From contig NZ_JAGIOO010000001.1 of assembly GCF_017876755.1 (NCBI RefSeq), positions 3,829,786-3,893,785 of the forward strand: a DNA stretch of 64,000 nt, given 5' to 3'. Below are positions 26,618 through 35,612 of the stretch, piece by piece (the stretch's first letter is position 1; each line of letters opens with the position of its first letter). The stretch comes from Crossiella equi (lineage in GTDB: Bacteria; Actinomycetota; Actinomycetes; Mycobacteriales; Pseudonocardiaceae). The position numbers and the translations under genes are program-made. A model generated the notes under the pieces. It saw only the letters and a program-made list of their open reading frames with translations. It did not search any database and was not told the DNA's origin.

Positions 26618-27604
26618 GTGAAGGTCGTTGTGCTGGTAGGCGGCGTCGGTGGCGCCCGGTTCCTGCAAGGAGTGAAGGCCGCGCTGGGTCTCCCGGCGGT
26701 CGGCCCTGGCGAGTCGGCGCACGAGATCACCGCGGTGGTCAACAACGGCGACGACGTGTGGCTGCACGGGCTGCGCGTGTGTCCGGACCTGGACACCTGC
26801 ATGTACACCCTGGGCGGCGGCATCGACACCGAACGCGGCTGGGGCCGCGAGGGGGAGAGCTGGACGGTCAAGGACGAGCTGGCCGCCTACGGCGCCGAGC
26901 CGTCCTGGTTCGGGCTCGGGGACAAGGACATCGCCACGCACCTGGTGCGCTCGCGGATGCTGCGCGCCGGGTTCCCGCTGTCCGCGGTCACCGAGGCCCT
27001 GTGCGACCGCTGGCAGCCGGGGGTCCGGCTGCTGCCCGCCAGTGACGACCGCGTGGAGACCCACGTCTCCATCGACGACCCGGAGACCGGTGAGCCGAAG
27101 GCCGTCCACTTCCAGGAGTGGTGGGTCCGGTACCGCGCGCAGCTGCCCGCCAAGGCGATCGTGTCCGTCGGCGCGGACGAGGCCAAGCCCGGTCCCGGCG
27201 TCGCCGAGGCCATCACCGGGGCGGACGTGGTGCTGCTCGCGCCGTCGAACCCGGTGGTCAGCGTGGGCACGATCCTGGCCGTGCCGGGCATCCGCGAGGC
27301 CGTGGCGAAGACCCCGGCCAAGGTCATCGGCCTGTCCCCCATCATCGACGGCAAACCGTTGCGCGGGATGGCCGACGCGTGCCTGGCCGCCATCGGGGTC
27401 GAGTCCACCGCCGAGGCCGTCGGCCGCCACTACGGCGCGCGCGGCGCGGGTGGCGTCCTGGACGGCTGGCTGGTCCACACGGGTGACTCGGCGCAGGTGG
27501 AGGGCGTGGAAGTGCGCGCGGTGCCGCTGCTCATGTCCACTGTGGACGCCACTGCCCAGATGGCGCGGGAGGCCTTCGAGCTGGGCGGTGCCGACGTTGG
27601 CTGA
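26618..27604 (+). CDS. fbiA: 2-phospho-L-lactate/phosphoenolpyruvate transferase (CofD)
   Basis: Transfers the phospho-lactyl-type group from an activated guanosine precursor to the deazaflavin Fo, making dehydro-F420-0 or F420-0. The 328-residue product opens with [13 protein letters not shown], the nucleotide-binding start of the family, and contains [16 protein letters not shown] and [11 protein letters not shown], both typical CofD signatures. The GTG at 26618 has GGGGAGG about ten bases upstream. It overlaps fbiB by 17 bases, in the conserved whiB2-fbiA-fbiB order. In actinobacteria the precursor is now thought to derive from phosphoenolpyruvate. Confidence 0.96.
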   Translation: MKVVVLVGGVGGARFLQGVKAALGLPAVGPGESAHEITAVVNNGDDVWLHGLRVCPDLDTCMYTLGGGIDTERGWGREGESWTVKDELAAYGAEPSWFGLGDKDIATHLVRSRMLRAGFPLSAVTEALCDRWQPGVRLLPASDDRVETHVSIDDPETGEPKAVHFQEWWVRYRAQLPAKAIVSVGADEAKPGPGVAEAITGADVVLLAPSNPVVSVGTILAVPGIREAVAKTPAKVIGLSPIIDGKPLRGMADACLAAIGVESTAEAVGRHYGARGAGGVLDGWLVHTGDSAQVEGVEVRAVPLLMSTVDATAQMAREAFELGGADVG

Positions 27605-28937
27605 CCACGCCTCGGCCGCCCTGGAGATCCTGCCGGTCACCGGTCTGCCGGAGTTCCGGCCCGGCGACGACCTGGCCGCCGCGCTGGCCCGCACCGCGCC
27701 CTGGCTGCGCGACGGCGACGTGCTCGTGGTCACCAGCAAGGTGCTGTCCAAAGTGGAGGGCAGGCTGGTCACCGCGCCCACCGATCCCGAGGCCAGGGAC
27801 ACCCTGCGCCGCGAGCTGGTGGCCGCCGAGTCGGTGCGGGTGGTGGCCCGGAAGAACCGGACGCTGATCACCGAGAACCGGCTGGGGATCGTGCAGGCCG
27901 CCTCGGGCGTGGACGGCTCGAACGTGGCCGGGGACGAGCTGGCGCTGCTGCCCGAGGACCCGGACGGCTCGGCGGCGGCGTTGCGGGCGCGGCTGCGGGA
28001 GCTGCTCGGGGTCGCGGTGGCCGTCGTGGTCACCGACACCATGGGCCGGGCCTGGCGGGTCGGGCAGACCGACGCGGCCATCGGGTCATCGGGCCTGGCC
28101 GTGCTGCACCGCTACGCGGGCTCGGTGGACGGGCAGGGCAACGAACTGCACGTCACCGAGGTCGCGGTGGCCGACGAGCTGGCCGCGGCGGCCGACCTGG
28201 TCAAGGGCAAGCTCGGCGGGCTGCCGGTGGCCGTGGTCCGGGGAATGTCCACTGTGGATGACGGCTCCACCGCCCGCGACCTGGTGCGGCCGATCGAGGA
28301 GGACCTGTTCCGGCTGGGCACCGACCTGGCGCTGGCGCAGGGCCGCCGCGAAGCCGTGCTGACCAGGCGTTCCATCCGCACCTTCGCCCCGGACGAGGTG
28401 CCCGCCGACGTGCTGCGCCGGGCCGTCGGGGCCGCGCTGACCGCACCCGCCCCGCACCACACGCACCCGGTGCGCTTCGTCTGGCTGCGCGACCGGGCCC
28501 GCCGGGCCGCGCTGCTGGAGGCCATGCGCGAGCAGTGGCGCACCGACCTGCGCGCCGACGGTTGGGCCGAGGACCGGATCGAGCGGCGGATCAAGCGCGG
28601 CGACCTGCTGTACGGGGCACCGGAGATCGTGCTGCCGTTCCGGGTCCTCGACGGGGCACACGATTACCCCGACGAACGCCGGAGCGCGGCCGAGCTGACC
28701 ATGTTCACCGTCGCGGGCGGCGCGGCCGTGCAGGGCCTGCTGGTGGCGCTGGCCGCCGAGGGCCTCGGCTCCTGCTGGGTGTCCTCGACGATCTTCTGCC
28801 CGGACACCGTGCGCGCGGTGCTCGACCTGCCCGAGGGGTTCGCCCCGCTGGGCGCGGTCGCGGTCGGCTACCCGGCCGACGGGCCCCTGTCCCCCCGCCC
28901 GCCCCGGGCCACCGACGAGGAGCTGATCGAGCTGTGA
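27588..28937 (+). CDS. fbiB: F420:gamma-glutamyl ligase/nitroreductase FbiB
   Basis: Bifunctional enzyme that adds the glutamate tail to F420 and reduces dehydro-F420-0. The N-terminal half (about 1-240) is the CofE-type ligase, with [27 protein letters not shown] and [10 protein letters not shown]. The C-terminal half (about 255-449) is an FMN-binding nitroreductase domain, with TRRSIRTF and GLGSCWVSS. The 449-residue length matches the mycobacterial protein (448). GTG 27588 lies inside the end of fbiA; TTG 27597 is a less likely start. The NUDIX gene overlaps its stop as GTGA. Confidence 0.95.
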   Translation: MPTLADHASAALEILPVTGLPEFRPGDDLAAALARTAPWLRDGDVLVVTSKVLSKVEGRLVTAPTDPEARDTLRRELVAAESVRVVARKNRTLITENRLGIVQAASGVDGSNVAGDELALLPEDPDGSAAALRARLRELLGVAVAVVVTDTMGRAWRVGQTDAAIGSSGLAVLHRYAGSVDGQGNELHVTEVAVADELAAAADLVKGKLGGLPVAVVRGMSTVDDGSTARDLVRPIEEDLFRLGTDLALAQGRREAVLTRRSIRTFAPDEVPADVLRRAVGAALTAPAPHHTHPVRFVWLRDRARRAALLEAMREQWRTDLRADGWAEDRIERRIKRGDLLYGAPEIVLPFRVLDGAHDYPDERRSAAELTMFTVAGGAAVQGLLVALAAEGLGSCWVSSTIFCPDTVRAVLDLPEGFAPLGAVAVGYPADGPLSPRPPRATDEELIEL

Positions 28938-29476
28938 GCCTGCATGCCGAGGCGGTCGCCGAGCTGTCGAAGGCCACCTTCGCCGACCCCGGCCAGGAGA
29001 GCCTGCGGCACGCCTTCCTGGGCTTCCTGGCGGCTCGGGAGGACGGCTGCCAGCGCTCCTGCGTACCTGGGCACCTCACGGCCTCCGCGGTGGTGCTCGA
29101 CCACAGCGCCGAGCACGTGCTGCTGACCCTGCACCCCCGGGTCGGGCGCTGGCTCCAGCTCGGCGGGCACTGCGAGCCCGGGGACTCCTCGCTGGTCGAG
29201 GCCGCGCTGCGGGAGGCCACCGAGGAGTCCGGCATCCAGGGCCTGACCATCGAGCCCGGCCCGCTGCACCTGGAGGTGCACCCGATCACCTGCTCGCTCG
29301 GGGTGCCCACCCGGCACCTGGACGTGCGCTACCTGGTGCGGGCGCCGGAGGGCGCGGTGCCGGTGCGCAGCGAGGAGTCGGTCGACCTCCAGTGGTGGCC
29401 GGTCGGCGCCCTGCCGTCCAATGTGGACAGCGTGCCGCACCTGGTGGAGCTGGCGCTGGCTCAGATCGCGCGGTAG
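28934..29476 (+). CDS. NUDIX hydrolase
   Basis: A 180-residue NUDIX-superfamily hydrolase. The box reads GHCEPGD ... REATEESG at about residues 76-98, with Asp in place of the first conserved Glu and one extra residue before REATEE, a variant common in actinobacteria. The helix glutamates (EE) that bind magnesium are intact. It is the third gene of fbiA-fbiB-NUDIX, starting with the GTGA overlap on fbiB, so it is probably co-expressed. The substrate may be a nucleotide or cofactor precursor; a role in F420 metabolism is only suggested by position. Its last 16 bases overlap the converging AlkA-like gene. Confidence 0.88.
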   Translation: MSLHAEAVAELSKATFADPGQESLRHAFLGFLAAREDGCQRSCVPGHLTASAVVLDHSAEHVLLTLHPRVGRWLQLGGHCEPGDSSLVEAALREATEESGIQGLTIEPGPLHLEVHPITCSLGVPTRHLDVRYLVRAPEGAVPVRSEESVDLQWWPVGALPSNVDSVPHLVELALAQIAR

Positions 29477-30375
29477 TCGCGCCCGGCGAACCGGGGTCCC
29501 CGGCGTGGCCGGTGGGCCCCGGACCGCTCCAGGTAGCGCACCGCGCGCTGCCGCTGCGGCGCGTACGGCGCCAGCAGCACGAGCATCTCCTCGTCGGTGG
29601 TGTCCCGGCCGGTCAGGGCGTGGCCGACGAACTTGGCCAGGTGGTAGTCGCCGACGCTGACCGCGTCCGGGTCGCCCCAGGCCCGCTGGGCCACCTCGGC
29701 CGCCGTCCAGACGCCGATGCCCGGCACCTTGCGCAGCAGCGCCCGCCCCGGCTCGCCACCGAGATCGGCCGCGGCCTCCAGCCGGTGGGCGACCTGGGCG
29801 GCGTTGAGCAGCGTGCGGCGGCGCTTGCCGTCCACACCCGCGCGGTGCCACTCCCAGTCCGGGATGGCCAGCAGCGCACGCGGGGTCGGCGGTGCGTGCA
29901 ACGGTTCCGGGCCGGGCGCGGGTTCGCCGAAGCCCCGGCACAGCTCGCGCCAGGACCGCCAGGCCTCCTTGCCGGTGACCAGCTGTTCCAGCACCGCGGG
30001 CAGCAGCACGTCCCAGACCGTGCCGGTGCGGCCCAGGCGCAGGCCGGGCGTGCGGTGGCGGACCCGGGCGATGAGGTCGTGGTGGCTGGTGAAGCCGGTG
30101 TCGTCGTCGCGGGCGCCGAGCAGGTCGGGCAGGCCGTCGAGCAGCCAGTCCGCGCCCGGGCCCCAGGCGGTGGCCCGGACCTCGCCCCCGGCGCGGCGGA
30201 GGCTGAGCGTGCCGGTCCCGGCCGGGGTGTTGCAGGCCCGCCAGAACGCGCCGTCCCCGGCGACCCGCGCGTGCGGGTCACCGGGGCCCCTGGTCAGGGG
30301 CTTGAGCACGGCGGCCAGGTCGAGCGGGAACGGCGGCGTCCAGGCCCGTTCCCGGGCCGGGGCGGCCAGGGTCAC
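29461..30375 (-). CDS. DNA-3-methyladenine glycosylase II-like (HhH-GPD)
   Basis: A 304-residue base-excision repair glycosylase of the AlkA branch. The helix-hairpin-helix reads LRKVPGIGVWTAAEVA, and the following catalytic Asp lies in AVSVGDYHLAKFV, where Gly-Pro-Asp is shifted. The N-terminal domain has the AlkA-like VLLPAVLEQLVTGKEA. It probably removes alkylated purines. The start is GTG 30375. It lies nine bases downstream of manC on the same strand. Its 3' end overlaps the NUDIX gene. Confidence 0.85.
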   Translation of the reverse strand: MTLAAPARERAWTPPFPLDLAAVLKPLTRGPGDPHARVAGDGAFWRACNTPAGTGTLSLRRAGGEVRATAWGPGADWLLDGLPDLLGARDDDTGFTSHHDLIARVRHRTPGLRLGRTGTVWDVLLPAVLEQLVTGKEAWRSWRELCRGFGEPAPGPEPLHAPPTPRALLAIPDWEWHRAGVDGKRRRTLLNAAQVAHRLEAAADLGGEPGRALLRKVPGIGVWTAAEVAQRAWGDPDAVSVGDYHLAKFVGHALTGRDTTDEEMLVLLAPYAPQRQRAVRYLERSGAHRPRRGPRFAGRDYRAI

Positions 30376-30384
30376 GGCGTCTGG

Positions 30385-31464
30385 TCAGGCATCGTGGGAG
30401 AAGCGCACCGCGCCGTCGGCGAGGTGGGCGTTCGGCCACACGCGCAGGCCGTCCAGCAGCTCGCAGCGGGCACCGACCACCGCGCCGTCGCCGATCACCG
30501 CGCCGCGCAGCACCGCGCCGTCGCCGATGCGGGCTCCGGCGCCGATCACGCAGCGCTCGACCACCGCGCCCGCGCCGACCACCGCGCCGTCGAAGAGCAC
30601 CGAGCCGTCCACGACGGCACCCGGGCCGACCTGGGCGTTGGTGCCGACGGTGGTGCCGTTGACCAGCTTGGCGTCCTCGCGGACCCGGGCGCCGTCCAGC
30701 ACGATCGCCTCGCCCGCGGGGGCGGGCAGCGCGTCGGTGGGGGCGATGCCGCGCGCCAGGTCGGCCGAGCCCTTCACGAACGCGGCCGGGGTGCCCAGGT
30801 CGAGCCAGTAGGAGGAGTCCACGTGGCCCTGCAGGCGCGCACCTCGTTCCAGCAGGCCGGGGAAGGTCTCGCGCTCCACCGACACCGGCCGGTCGGCCGG
30901 GATCTCCTCCAGCACCGAGCGCTTGAAGACGTAACAGCCGGCGTTGATCTGGTCGGCGGGCGGGTTCTCGGTCTTCTCCAGGAAGGCCTTGACCCGGCCG
31001 GAGGAGTCGGTGGGCACGCAGCCGAACGCGCGCGGGTCCGGCACCTTGACCAGGTGCAGCGTGACGTCGGCGTCGTTGGTCAGGTGCGTGTTGGCCACCG
31101 CGGTCAGGTCGACGCCGGAGAGGATGTCGCCGTTGAAGACCATGATGTGGTCGGCGCGCAGCCTGCTGGCCGCGTTGCGGATGCCGCCGCCCGTGCCGAG
31201 CGGGGTGTCCTCCACCACGTACTCCAGCTCCAGGCCCAGGCGGGCGCCGTCGCCGAAGTACTCCTCGAAGACCTCGGCCTTGTAGCTCGTGCCGAGCACC
31301 ACGTGCCGGATGCCCGCGGCGCGGATCCGCGAGAGCAGGTGGGTGAGGAACGGGACACCCGCGGTGGGCAGCATCGGCTTGGGCGCCGACAGCGTGAGGG
31401 GCCGCAGCCGCGTCCCCTGGCCGCCGACCAGCACCACCGCGTCGACGCCGGACAGTTTGTTCAC
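30385..31464 (-). CDS. manC: Mannose-1-phosphate guanylyltransferase
   Basis: Makes GDP-mannose from GTP and mannose-1-P. The 359-residue product starts (GTG 31464) with VDAVVLVGGQGTRLRPLT, the nucleotidyltransferase signature, and includes FNGDILSG (metal Asp) and FLEKTE. The last 100 residues form left-handed beta-helix hexapeptide repeats (for example GAVVGAGAVVERCVIGAGAR, read as imperfect six-residue turns). It equals the length of M. tuberculosis Rv3264c (named manB there). AGGGGG lies a few bases upstream of GTG 31464; the GTG at 31479 would add five residues without family support. It sits before wbbL in the conserved order. Confidence 0.94.
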   Translation of the reverse strand: MNKLSGVDAVVLVGGQGTRLRPLTLSAPKPMLPTAGVPFLTHLLSRIRAAGIRHVVLGTSYKAEVFEEYFGDGARLGLELEYVVEDTPLGTGGGIRNAASRLRADHIMVFNGDILSGVDLTAVANTHLTNDADVTLHLVKVPDPRAFGCVPTDSSGRVKAFLEKTENPPADQINAGCYVFKRSVLEEIPADRPVSVERETFPGLLERGARLQGHVDSSYWLDLGTPAAFVKGSADLARGIAPTDALPAPAGEAIVLDGARVREDAKLVNGTTVGTNAQVGPGAVVDGSVLFDGAVVGAGAVVERCVIGAGARIGDGAVLRGAVIGDGAVVGARCELLDGLRVWPNAHLADGAVRFSHDA

Positions 31465-31640
31465 ACGATCCCCCTTCACCCTGACGAGATCCCCTCGGAC
31501 GGAATACTCTTACAAAGAACCCGGACCAGGCGAGCTGGCGGCTCCGGAGAACGACCACCACAGCGTGGTGGATGATCTCCGTATCCGCCTGTCGGCAAAT
31601 CCGCCCCAGGCGACGAGGCAACGCAGGAGAGGCCAGCGCG

Positions 31641-32237
31641 ATGGATCCCCGCGAACGGGCCGATGAGCTGCTAGCCCGTGCCAGGGCGCGTGGCTCCTTC
31701 GTCGTGACACCCGACGACGCCACCTCGCCGATGGACGCGGCCAACACCGTACAGATTCCCCGCATCGTGGTCGCGGCGAACGACCCGCACCACGCGGATC
31801 CGGACTCAACCGTGATCCTGCCGCCGGACTCCGTACCGGGTATGCAGGCTGGTTACGGCGCTCCGCAGCCCGGCAAGCCGCACCAGGGCCAGGGTGGGCA
31901 AGCTCACCAGACGATGCCCCCGATGCCGAGGCCGCCGATGCCGCAGGCGCACCCCACGCAGCCCATGCCGGGACACCCCGGGCACGGGCACACCCAGCCG
32001 ATGCCGGGCCAGCAGGGCGGGCCGATGCCCACGCAGCCGATGCCGCACACGCAGCAGACGCAGCAGCTGGGCCAGCAGCACCCGGGCCAGCCCCAGCAGC
32101 CGCACCCGGGCCAGCAGGGGCAGGGCCAGGGTCAGCCGAACGGACACCAGGGCCAGCCGCACGGCCAGCAGCAGACCCAGCCACAGCAGGTCCCACAGAC
32201 CACGCAGCCCCCACACTGGCCGCAGCCCCAGGGCTGA
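31641..32237 (+). CDS. Pro/Gln/His-rich low-complexity protein
   Basis: A 198-residue protein. The first 60 residues look ordinary (an acidic, Arg-rich start, then AANTVQIPRIVVAAND). From about 65 to the end it is almost only Pro, Gln, Gly, His and Met, with loose repeats of QPMPG, HPGQ and QGQ. ATG 31641 has AGGAGAGG eight bases upstream. It is divergent from manC and converges on wbbL. I cannot name a function. Such regions are often disordered and can drive condensation or surface binding. The His and Met content could bind metals. Confidence 0.7.
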   Translation: MDPRERADELLARARARGSFVVTPDDATSPMDAANTVQIPRIVVAANDPHHADPDSTVILPPDSVPGMQAGYGAPQPGKPHQGQGGQAHQTMPPMPRPPMPQAHPTQPMPGHPGHGHTQPMPGQQGGPMPTQPMPHTQQTQQLGQQHPGQPQQPHPGQQGQGQGQPNGHQGQPHGQQQTQPQQVPQTTQPPHWPQPQG

Positions 32238-32306
32238 CCGCCCCACCAGGGGCTCTAGACCCAACCAGAGGGCAACACGGCACGTCCAACGGGCCGAGCG
32301 GCGAAG

Positions 32307-32340
32307 CCGGGGTGCCCGTCCGGCCTAGCGGGCGCCCCGG
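32307..32340. terminator. Hairpin at the end of wbbL
   Basis: A 12-bp stem with one G-U pair (arms 32307-32318 and 32329-32340). The wbbL stop codon lies in the loop. It can end both the P/Q/H-rich gene and wbbL, which converge here. Confidence 0.6.
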
Positions 32341-33197
32341 GTCTCCAGCTTCAGCCGCAGGGCCAGGCCGAGCTTGATCGCCGCCCGCAGCGGGGCGTTC
32401 CACGGGCCCGGGTTGCGGTCGGCGAGGAACTTGTAGGCGCTCTTGTGGTGCGCGGCGAGCATCTTCGGCTTGACCTTGGCCGTGGACACCCCGCCGATGT
32501 GCATGACCTCGGCCGAGGGCACGTAGACGTTCAGCCAGCCCGCGCGCCCGAACCGGTCGCCCAGGTCGACGTCCTCGAAGAACATGAAGTAGCGGGGGTC
32601 GAAGCCGCCGATCGCGTCGAAGGCCTCGCGGCGCAGCAGCAGGCAGGAGCCGGACAGCCAGCCCGCCGGGCGTTCGCCGACCGCGCGGTCCTCCTGGCGG
32701 TATGCCCTGGTCCACGGGTTGCCCGCCCAGACCTTGCCCAGCAGCGCGTGCCCGAGCCCCCGGCCCAGGGACGGCACCAGGCGCGCGGACGGGTAGACCT
32801 CGCCGCCGGGCTCGCGGATCAGCGGGCCGAAGGAGCCCGCCCTCGGCCAGCGCTCCGCCGCCGCCAGCAGCTCGTCCAGCGAGCCGGGGCCCCACTCCAG
32901 GTCGGGGTTGGCCACCACGACCCACCCGTACTCCTCGGGCAGCTGCGCCACGCCCCGGTTGGCCGCCGTGCCGTAGCCGACGTTCTCACCGATGACCAGC
33001 AGCTGCACATGCTCGCGCTCCGCCGCGGCGTGCTCGGGCGCCCCGTCCACCGACCCGTTGTCGGCCAGCACCACCCGGACCGGCGCCCGCGTGCTCGCCT
33101 CGTCGAGGGTGTCCAGGAACCGCTCCAGCGTCTTGCCGGGCGAGTAGGTCACGGTGACGACCGCGAGCCGGTCGCCGTACTTCTTCTGCTCGGCCAC
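32325..33197 (-). CDS. wbbL: Rhamnosyltransferase WbbL (linker biosynthesis)
   Basis: Adds L-rhamnose from dTDP-rhamnose to polyprenyl-PP-GlcNAc, making the linker between arabinogalactan and peptidoglycan. The 290-residue GT2 product matches M. tuberculosis WbbL throughout: VVTVTYSPG at the start, LADNGSVDG, NVGYGTAANRG, NPDLEWGPGS, WLSGSCLLLRREAFD, YFMFFEDVDLGDR and LAAHHKSAYKFLADR. It starts at GTG 33197 with no ribosome-binding site. The GT4 gene ends 19 bases upstream on the same strand. RmlB and RmlD at 47.9-49.8 kb help make its donor. Confidence 0.95.
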   Translation of the reverse strand: MAEQKKYGDRLAVVTVTYSPGKTLERFLDTLDEASTRAPVRVVLADNGSVDGAPEHAAAEREHVQLLVIGENVGYGTAANRGVAQLPEEYGWVVVANPDLEWGPGSLDELLAAAERWPRAGSFGPLIREPGGEVYPSARLVPSLGRGLGHALLGKVWAGNPWTRAYRQEDRAVGERPAGWLSGSCLLLRREAFDAIGGFDPRYFMFFEDVDLGDRFGRAGWLNVYVPSAEVMHIGGVSTAKVKPKMLAAHHKSAYKFLADRNPGPWNAPLRAAIKLGLALRLKLETRGAR

Positions 33198-33216
33198 GGC
33201 AGGACATTCTGCCGTC

Positions 33217-34368
33217 TCAGCGGCCCCGGCGGTGCAGCACGTCCGCCCTGGCGTAGGCCTCGCGGTGTTTGACCGCGCTGACCTGCCAGGAGAACTCCTT
33301 GGCCCGCTGCTGGGCGGCGGTGGCCAGGGCCGCGCGCCGGGCCGGGTCGTCCAGCAGCTCGGCCACCGCGGCCGCGATGTCCCCGGCGCCGACACCGCAG
33401 TAGGCGACCGCGTCGCCGCCGACCTCGGGCAGGCTCAGCCGCCGGGTGGTCAGCACGCACGCGCCGCAGGCCATGGCCTCCAGCACCGGCAGGCCGAAGC
33501 CCTCGCCCAGGCTCGGGTAGGCCACCATGGCGGCCCCGCCGAGCAGGCCGGAGAGACGTTCGAAGGGCACGTAACCGGCCCGGATGACGCGCAGGCGGTG
33601 CGGGACCGAGTCCAGCGCGCGCTCGACGTGGGTGTCCCAGCCGGGCTGCCCGGCCAGCACCAGCGCGGGCGGGTCGGCCCGGCCCCGGCAGGCACGGGCG
33701 AAGCCGCGGATCAGGGCGGGCACGTTCTTGCGGGGCTCCAGGGCGCCGAGGAAGGCCACGTACGGGGTGTCGCCGAGCTCCAGGTCGGCGCGCACGGCGG
33801 CGACCTCCTCCGGGGACGGCGGGTGGAAGCGCTCGGTGTCCACGCCGTGCGGGGCGACCTGCAGCACCCGCCGGTCCGCCCCGGCCACGCGCACCAGCTC
33901 GGCGGCGGTGGCCCGGCTGGGCACCACGCAGACCTCCGCGCGGCGCAGCGAGGCCCGGGTCCAGCCGCGGAAGAAGCGGGCCTTGACCGAGGAGTGCAGG
34001 GCGGCGTCGGTGAAGAAGGTGGCGTCGTGCAGCGTGACCACCGAGGCGACCGGGTTGACCAGCGGCGCGGTGTAGTGCGGGGAGTGCACGACCTGCACGG
34101 CCAGCCGCCGGGCGAGCACCGGCAGGCTGCTCTGCTCCCAGGTCAGGCGGGCGGTGCGGGTGGCCACGGACTCGGTGGCGACCACGATGCGGGAGGCCGG
34201 TGCCATGGCGTGGTACAGCTCAGCGTCCCGGGGCTGGCAGACCACGGTGATGCGGGCGCCGTCGGCGTCCAGGGCGGCCACCAGCGAGTCGACGTACCGA
34301 CCGACACCCCCGCGATCCGCCGGGACGGCTGTCGCGTCGATCAACACGCTGGGTTCCGCTAGTGCCAC
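33217..34368 (-). CDS. GT4-family glycosyltransferase
   Basis: A 383-residue retaining glycosyltransferase with GT-B fold. The N-terminal domain has VLIDATAV and GGVGRYV (acceptor side). The C-terminal domain has FLGALEPRKN, and the donor-binding EGFGLPVLEAMACG, where EGFGLPVLE is the GT4 E-x7-E motif. The start is GTG 34368 with no Shine-Dalgarno; TACTCT lies six bases upstream on the minus strand, so the message is probably leaderless. It lies just before wbbL on the same strand, and is the first gene of the island separating wbbL from rmlB-rmlD. A nucleotide-mannose donor is typical for the family but unproved. Confidence 0.88.
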   Translation of the reverse strand: MALAEPSVLIDATAVPADRGGVGRYVDSLVAALDADGARITVVCQPRDAELYHAMAPASRIVVATESVATRTARLTWEQSSLPVLARRLAVQVVHSPHYTAPLVNPVASVVTLHDATFFTDAALHSSVKARFFRGWTRASLRRAEVCVVPSRATAAELVRVAGADRRVLQVAPHGVDTERFHPPSPEEVAAVRADLELGDTPYVAFLGALEPRKNVPALIRGFARACRGRADPPALVLAGQPGWDTHVERALDSVPHRLRVIRAGYVPFERLSGLLGGAAMVAYPSLGEGFGLPVLEAMACGACVLTTRRLSLPEVGGDAVAYCGVGAGDIAAAVAELLDDPARRAALATAAQQRAKEFSWQVSAVKHREAYARADVLHRRGR

Positions 34369-34374
34369 CCAAGC

Positions 34375-34380
34375 AGAGTA
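34375..34380 (-). promoter_or_regulatory. -10 box of a leaderless GT4 transcript
   Basis: TACTCT on the minus strand, six bases before GTG 34368, no Shine-Dalgarno in between. Confidence 0.5.
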
Positions 34381-34440
34381 AGGCCACCCCGAACGCCGCA
34401 TCGCGGGAATGCGAACATCACTGCCACTTTCCGTTCTTGA

Positions 34441-35565
34441 TCACCCACGCGTGGGACGGCGCCACAGGCCGAGGTGCACCCGCCAGACCGCCTCGGCCGC
34501 GGTCCGCCAGCTGAACTCCGCCGCCCGCCGCCGGCCCGCCGCGACCAGGGCGGCCGCGTGCTCCGGATCGGCCACGACCTGCCGCAACGCCTGCGCGAGC
34601 GCTGCCGCCTGGCCCCGGGGCACGGTGACCCCGGCGCCGCCCGCGACCTCGACCAGCGCGGGGGCGTCGGAGTGCACGACCGGGGTGCCCGCGGCCATGG
34701 CCTCCAGCACCGGCAGCCCGAAGCCCTCGGCCAGGCTCGGCGCGGCCAGGGCGGTGGCGCGGCGGAGCACCACGGACAGCTCGCGGTCGGGGACGCGGCC
34801 GAGCAGGACCAGGCGTTCCGGGGCCAGGCCGTGCTCGCGGGCCAGCTGTCCCGGCGAGACCCCGCCCCAGCCGGGCGGGCCGACCAGGACCAGCGGCACC
34901 GGCGGCGCGGCGGGCTGGGCCATCGCCTCGACGAGGGTGTCGATGCCCTTGCGCGGTTCGACCGTGCCCAGGGCCAGCACGTACCGGTCGGGCAGGGCGA
35001 GACGGTGCGCGATGGCGACCTCGGAGTCGGCGGGCACGGCCTCGGTCAGCACGTCCGCGACGCCCTCGCCGACCACGTGCACGGGGGCCGGGCCGGGGGC
35101 GAGGCGGACCAGCTCCTCCCGCACGGCCGCGGTGGGCACGACCAGGGCGCCCGCGGTGCGAGCGGCCCGGGTGACCACCGCCCGGTGCCAGGCGGCGCCG
35201 CGCGGGGTGAGGGTCTCGGGGTGGGTCCAGGGCACGGTGTCGTGCACGGTGACCACGAGCCCGCGCCGGGCCCGCGCGGGGGCCAGTGGGGTGGGCGCGT
35301 GCACGGAGTCGCCGCCGGGCCACAGCGGCAGGCCGCGTTCCCAGGCCAGGGTGAGGGCGCGGCGGGGCAGCCGCAGCACCCGCGGGCCAAGCACCCCGGG
35401 GATGGCGGCGGCGGCCGGGTCGGCGTGCCGGGCCACGACGCCGGTGACCTCCCAGCCAGCGGGCGCGGTGGCGGCCAGGGCGGCGGCGAGCTCACGCGTG
35501 TACCGCCCGGTGCCGCCGGGGACGGGGGCGAGGAGCTGTTCGGTGAGCACAACGAGCTCGGGCAC
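34441..35565 (-). CDS. GT4-family glycosyltransferase
   Basis: A 374-residue GT-B fold glycosyltransferase, similar in layout to its neighbour at 33217. N-terminal GGTGRYTREL; then VTVHDTVPW; the C-terminal domain has LGTVEPRKGID and the donor site EGFGLPVLEAMAAG. The start is GTG 35565 with a weak AGGCTGGG upstream. It is divergent from the GT2 gene at 35613 by 47 bases and 72 bases before the next GT4 gene. The pair probably adds successive sugars to one glycan. Confidence 0.87.
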   Translation of the reverse strand: MPELVVLTEQLLAPVPGGTGRYTRELAAALAATAPAGWEVTGVVARHADPAAAAIPGVLGPRVLRLPRRALTLAWERGLPLWPGGDSVHAPTPLAPARARRGLVVTVHDTVPWTHPETLTPRGAAWHRAVVTRAARTAGALVVPTAAVREELVRLAPGPAPVHVVGEGVADVLTEAVPADSEVAIAHRLALPDRYVLALGTVEPRKGIDTLVEAMAQPAAPPVPLVLVGPPGWGGVSPGQLAREHGLAPERLVLLGRVPDRELSVVLRRATALAAPSLAEGFGLPVLEAMAAGTPVVHSDAPALVEVAGGAGVTVPRGQAAALAQALRQVVADPEHAAALVAAGRRRAAEFSWRTAAEAVWRVHLGLWRRPTRG

Positions 35566-35599
35566 GGGGCCCAGCCTGCCACGCGGCCGCGCCGCGCGT

Positions 35600-35605
35600 T
35601 AGCGT
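35600..35605 (+). promoter_or_regulatory. -10 box of a leaderless GT2 transcript
   Basis: TAGCGT, seven bases before the ATG at 35613; no Shine-Dalgarno site. Confidence 0.55.
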
Positions 35606-35612
35606 CCACCGC

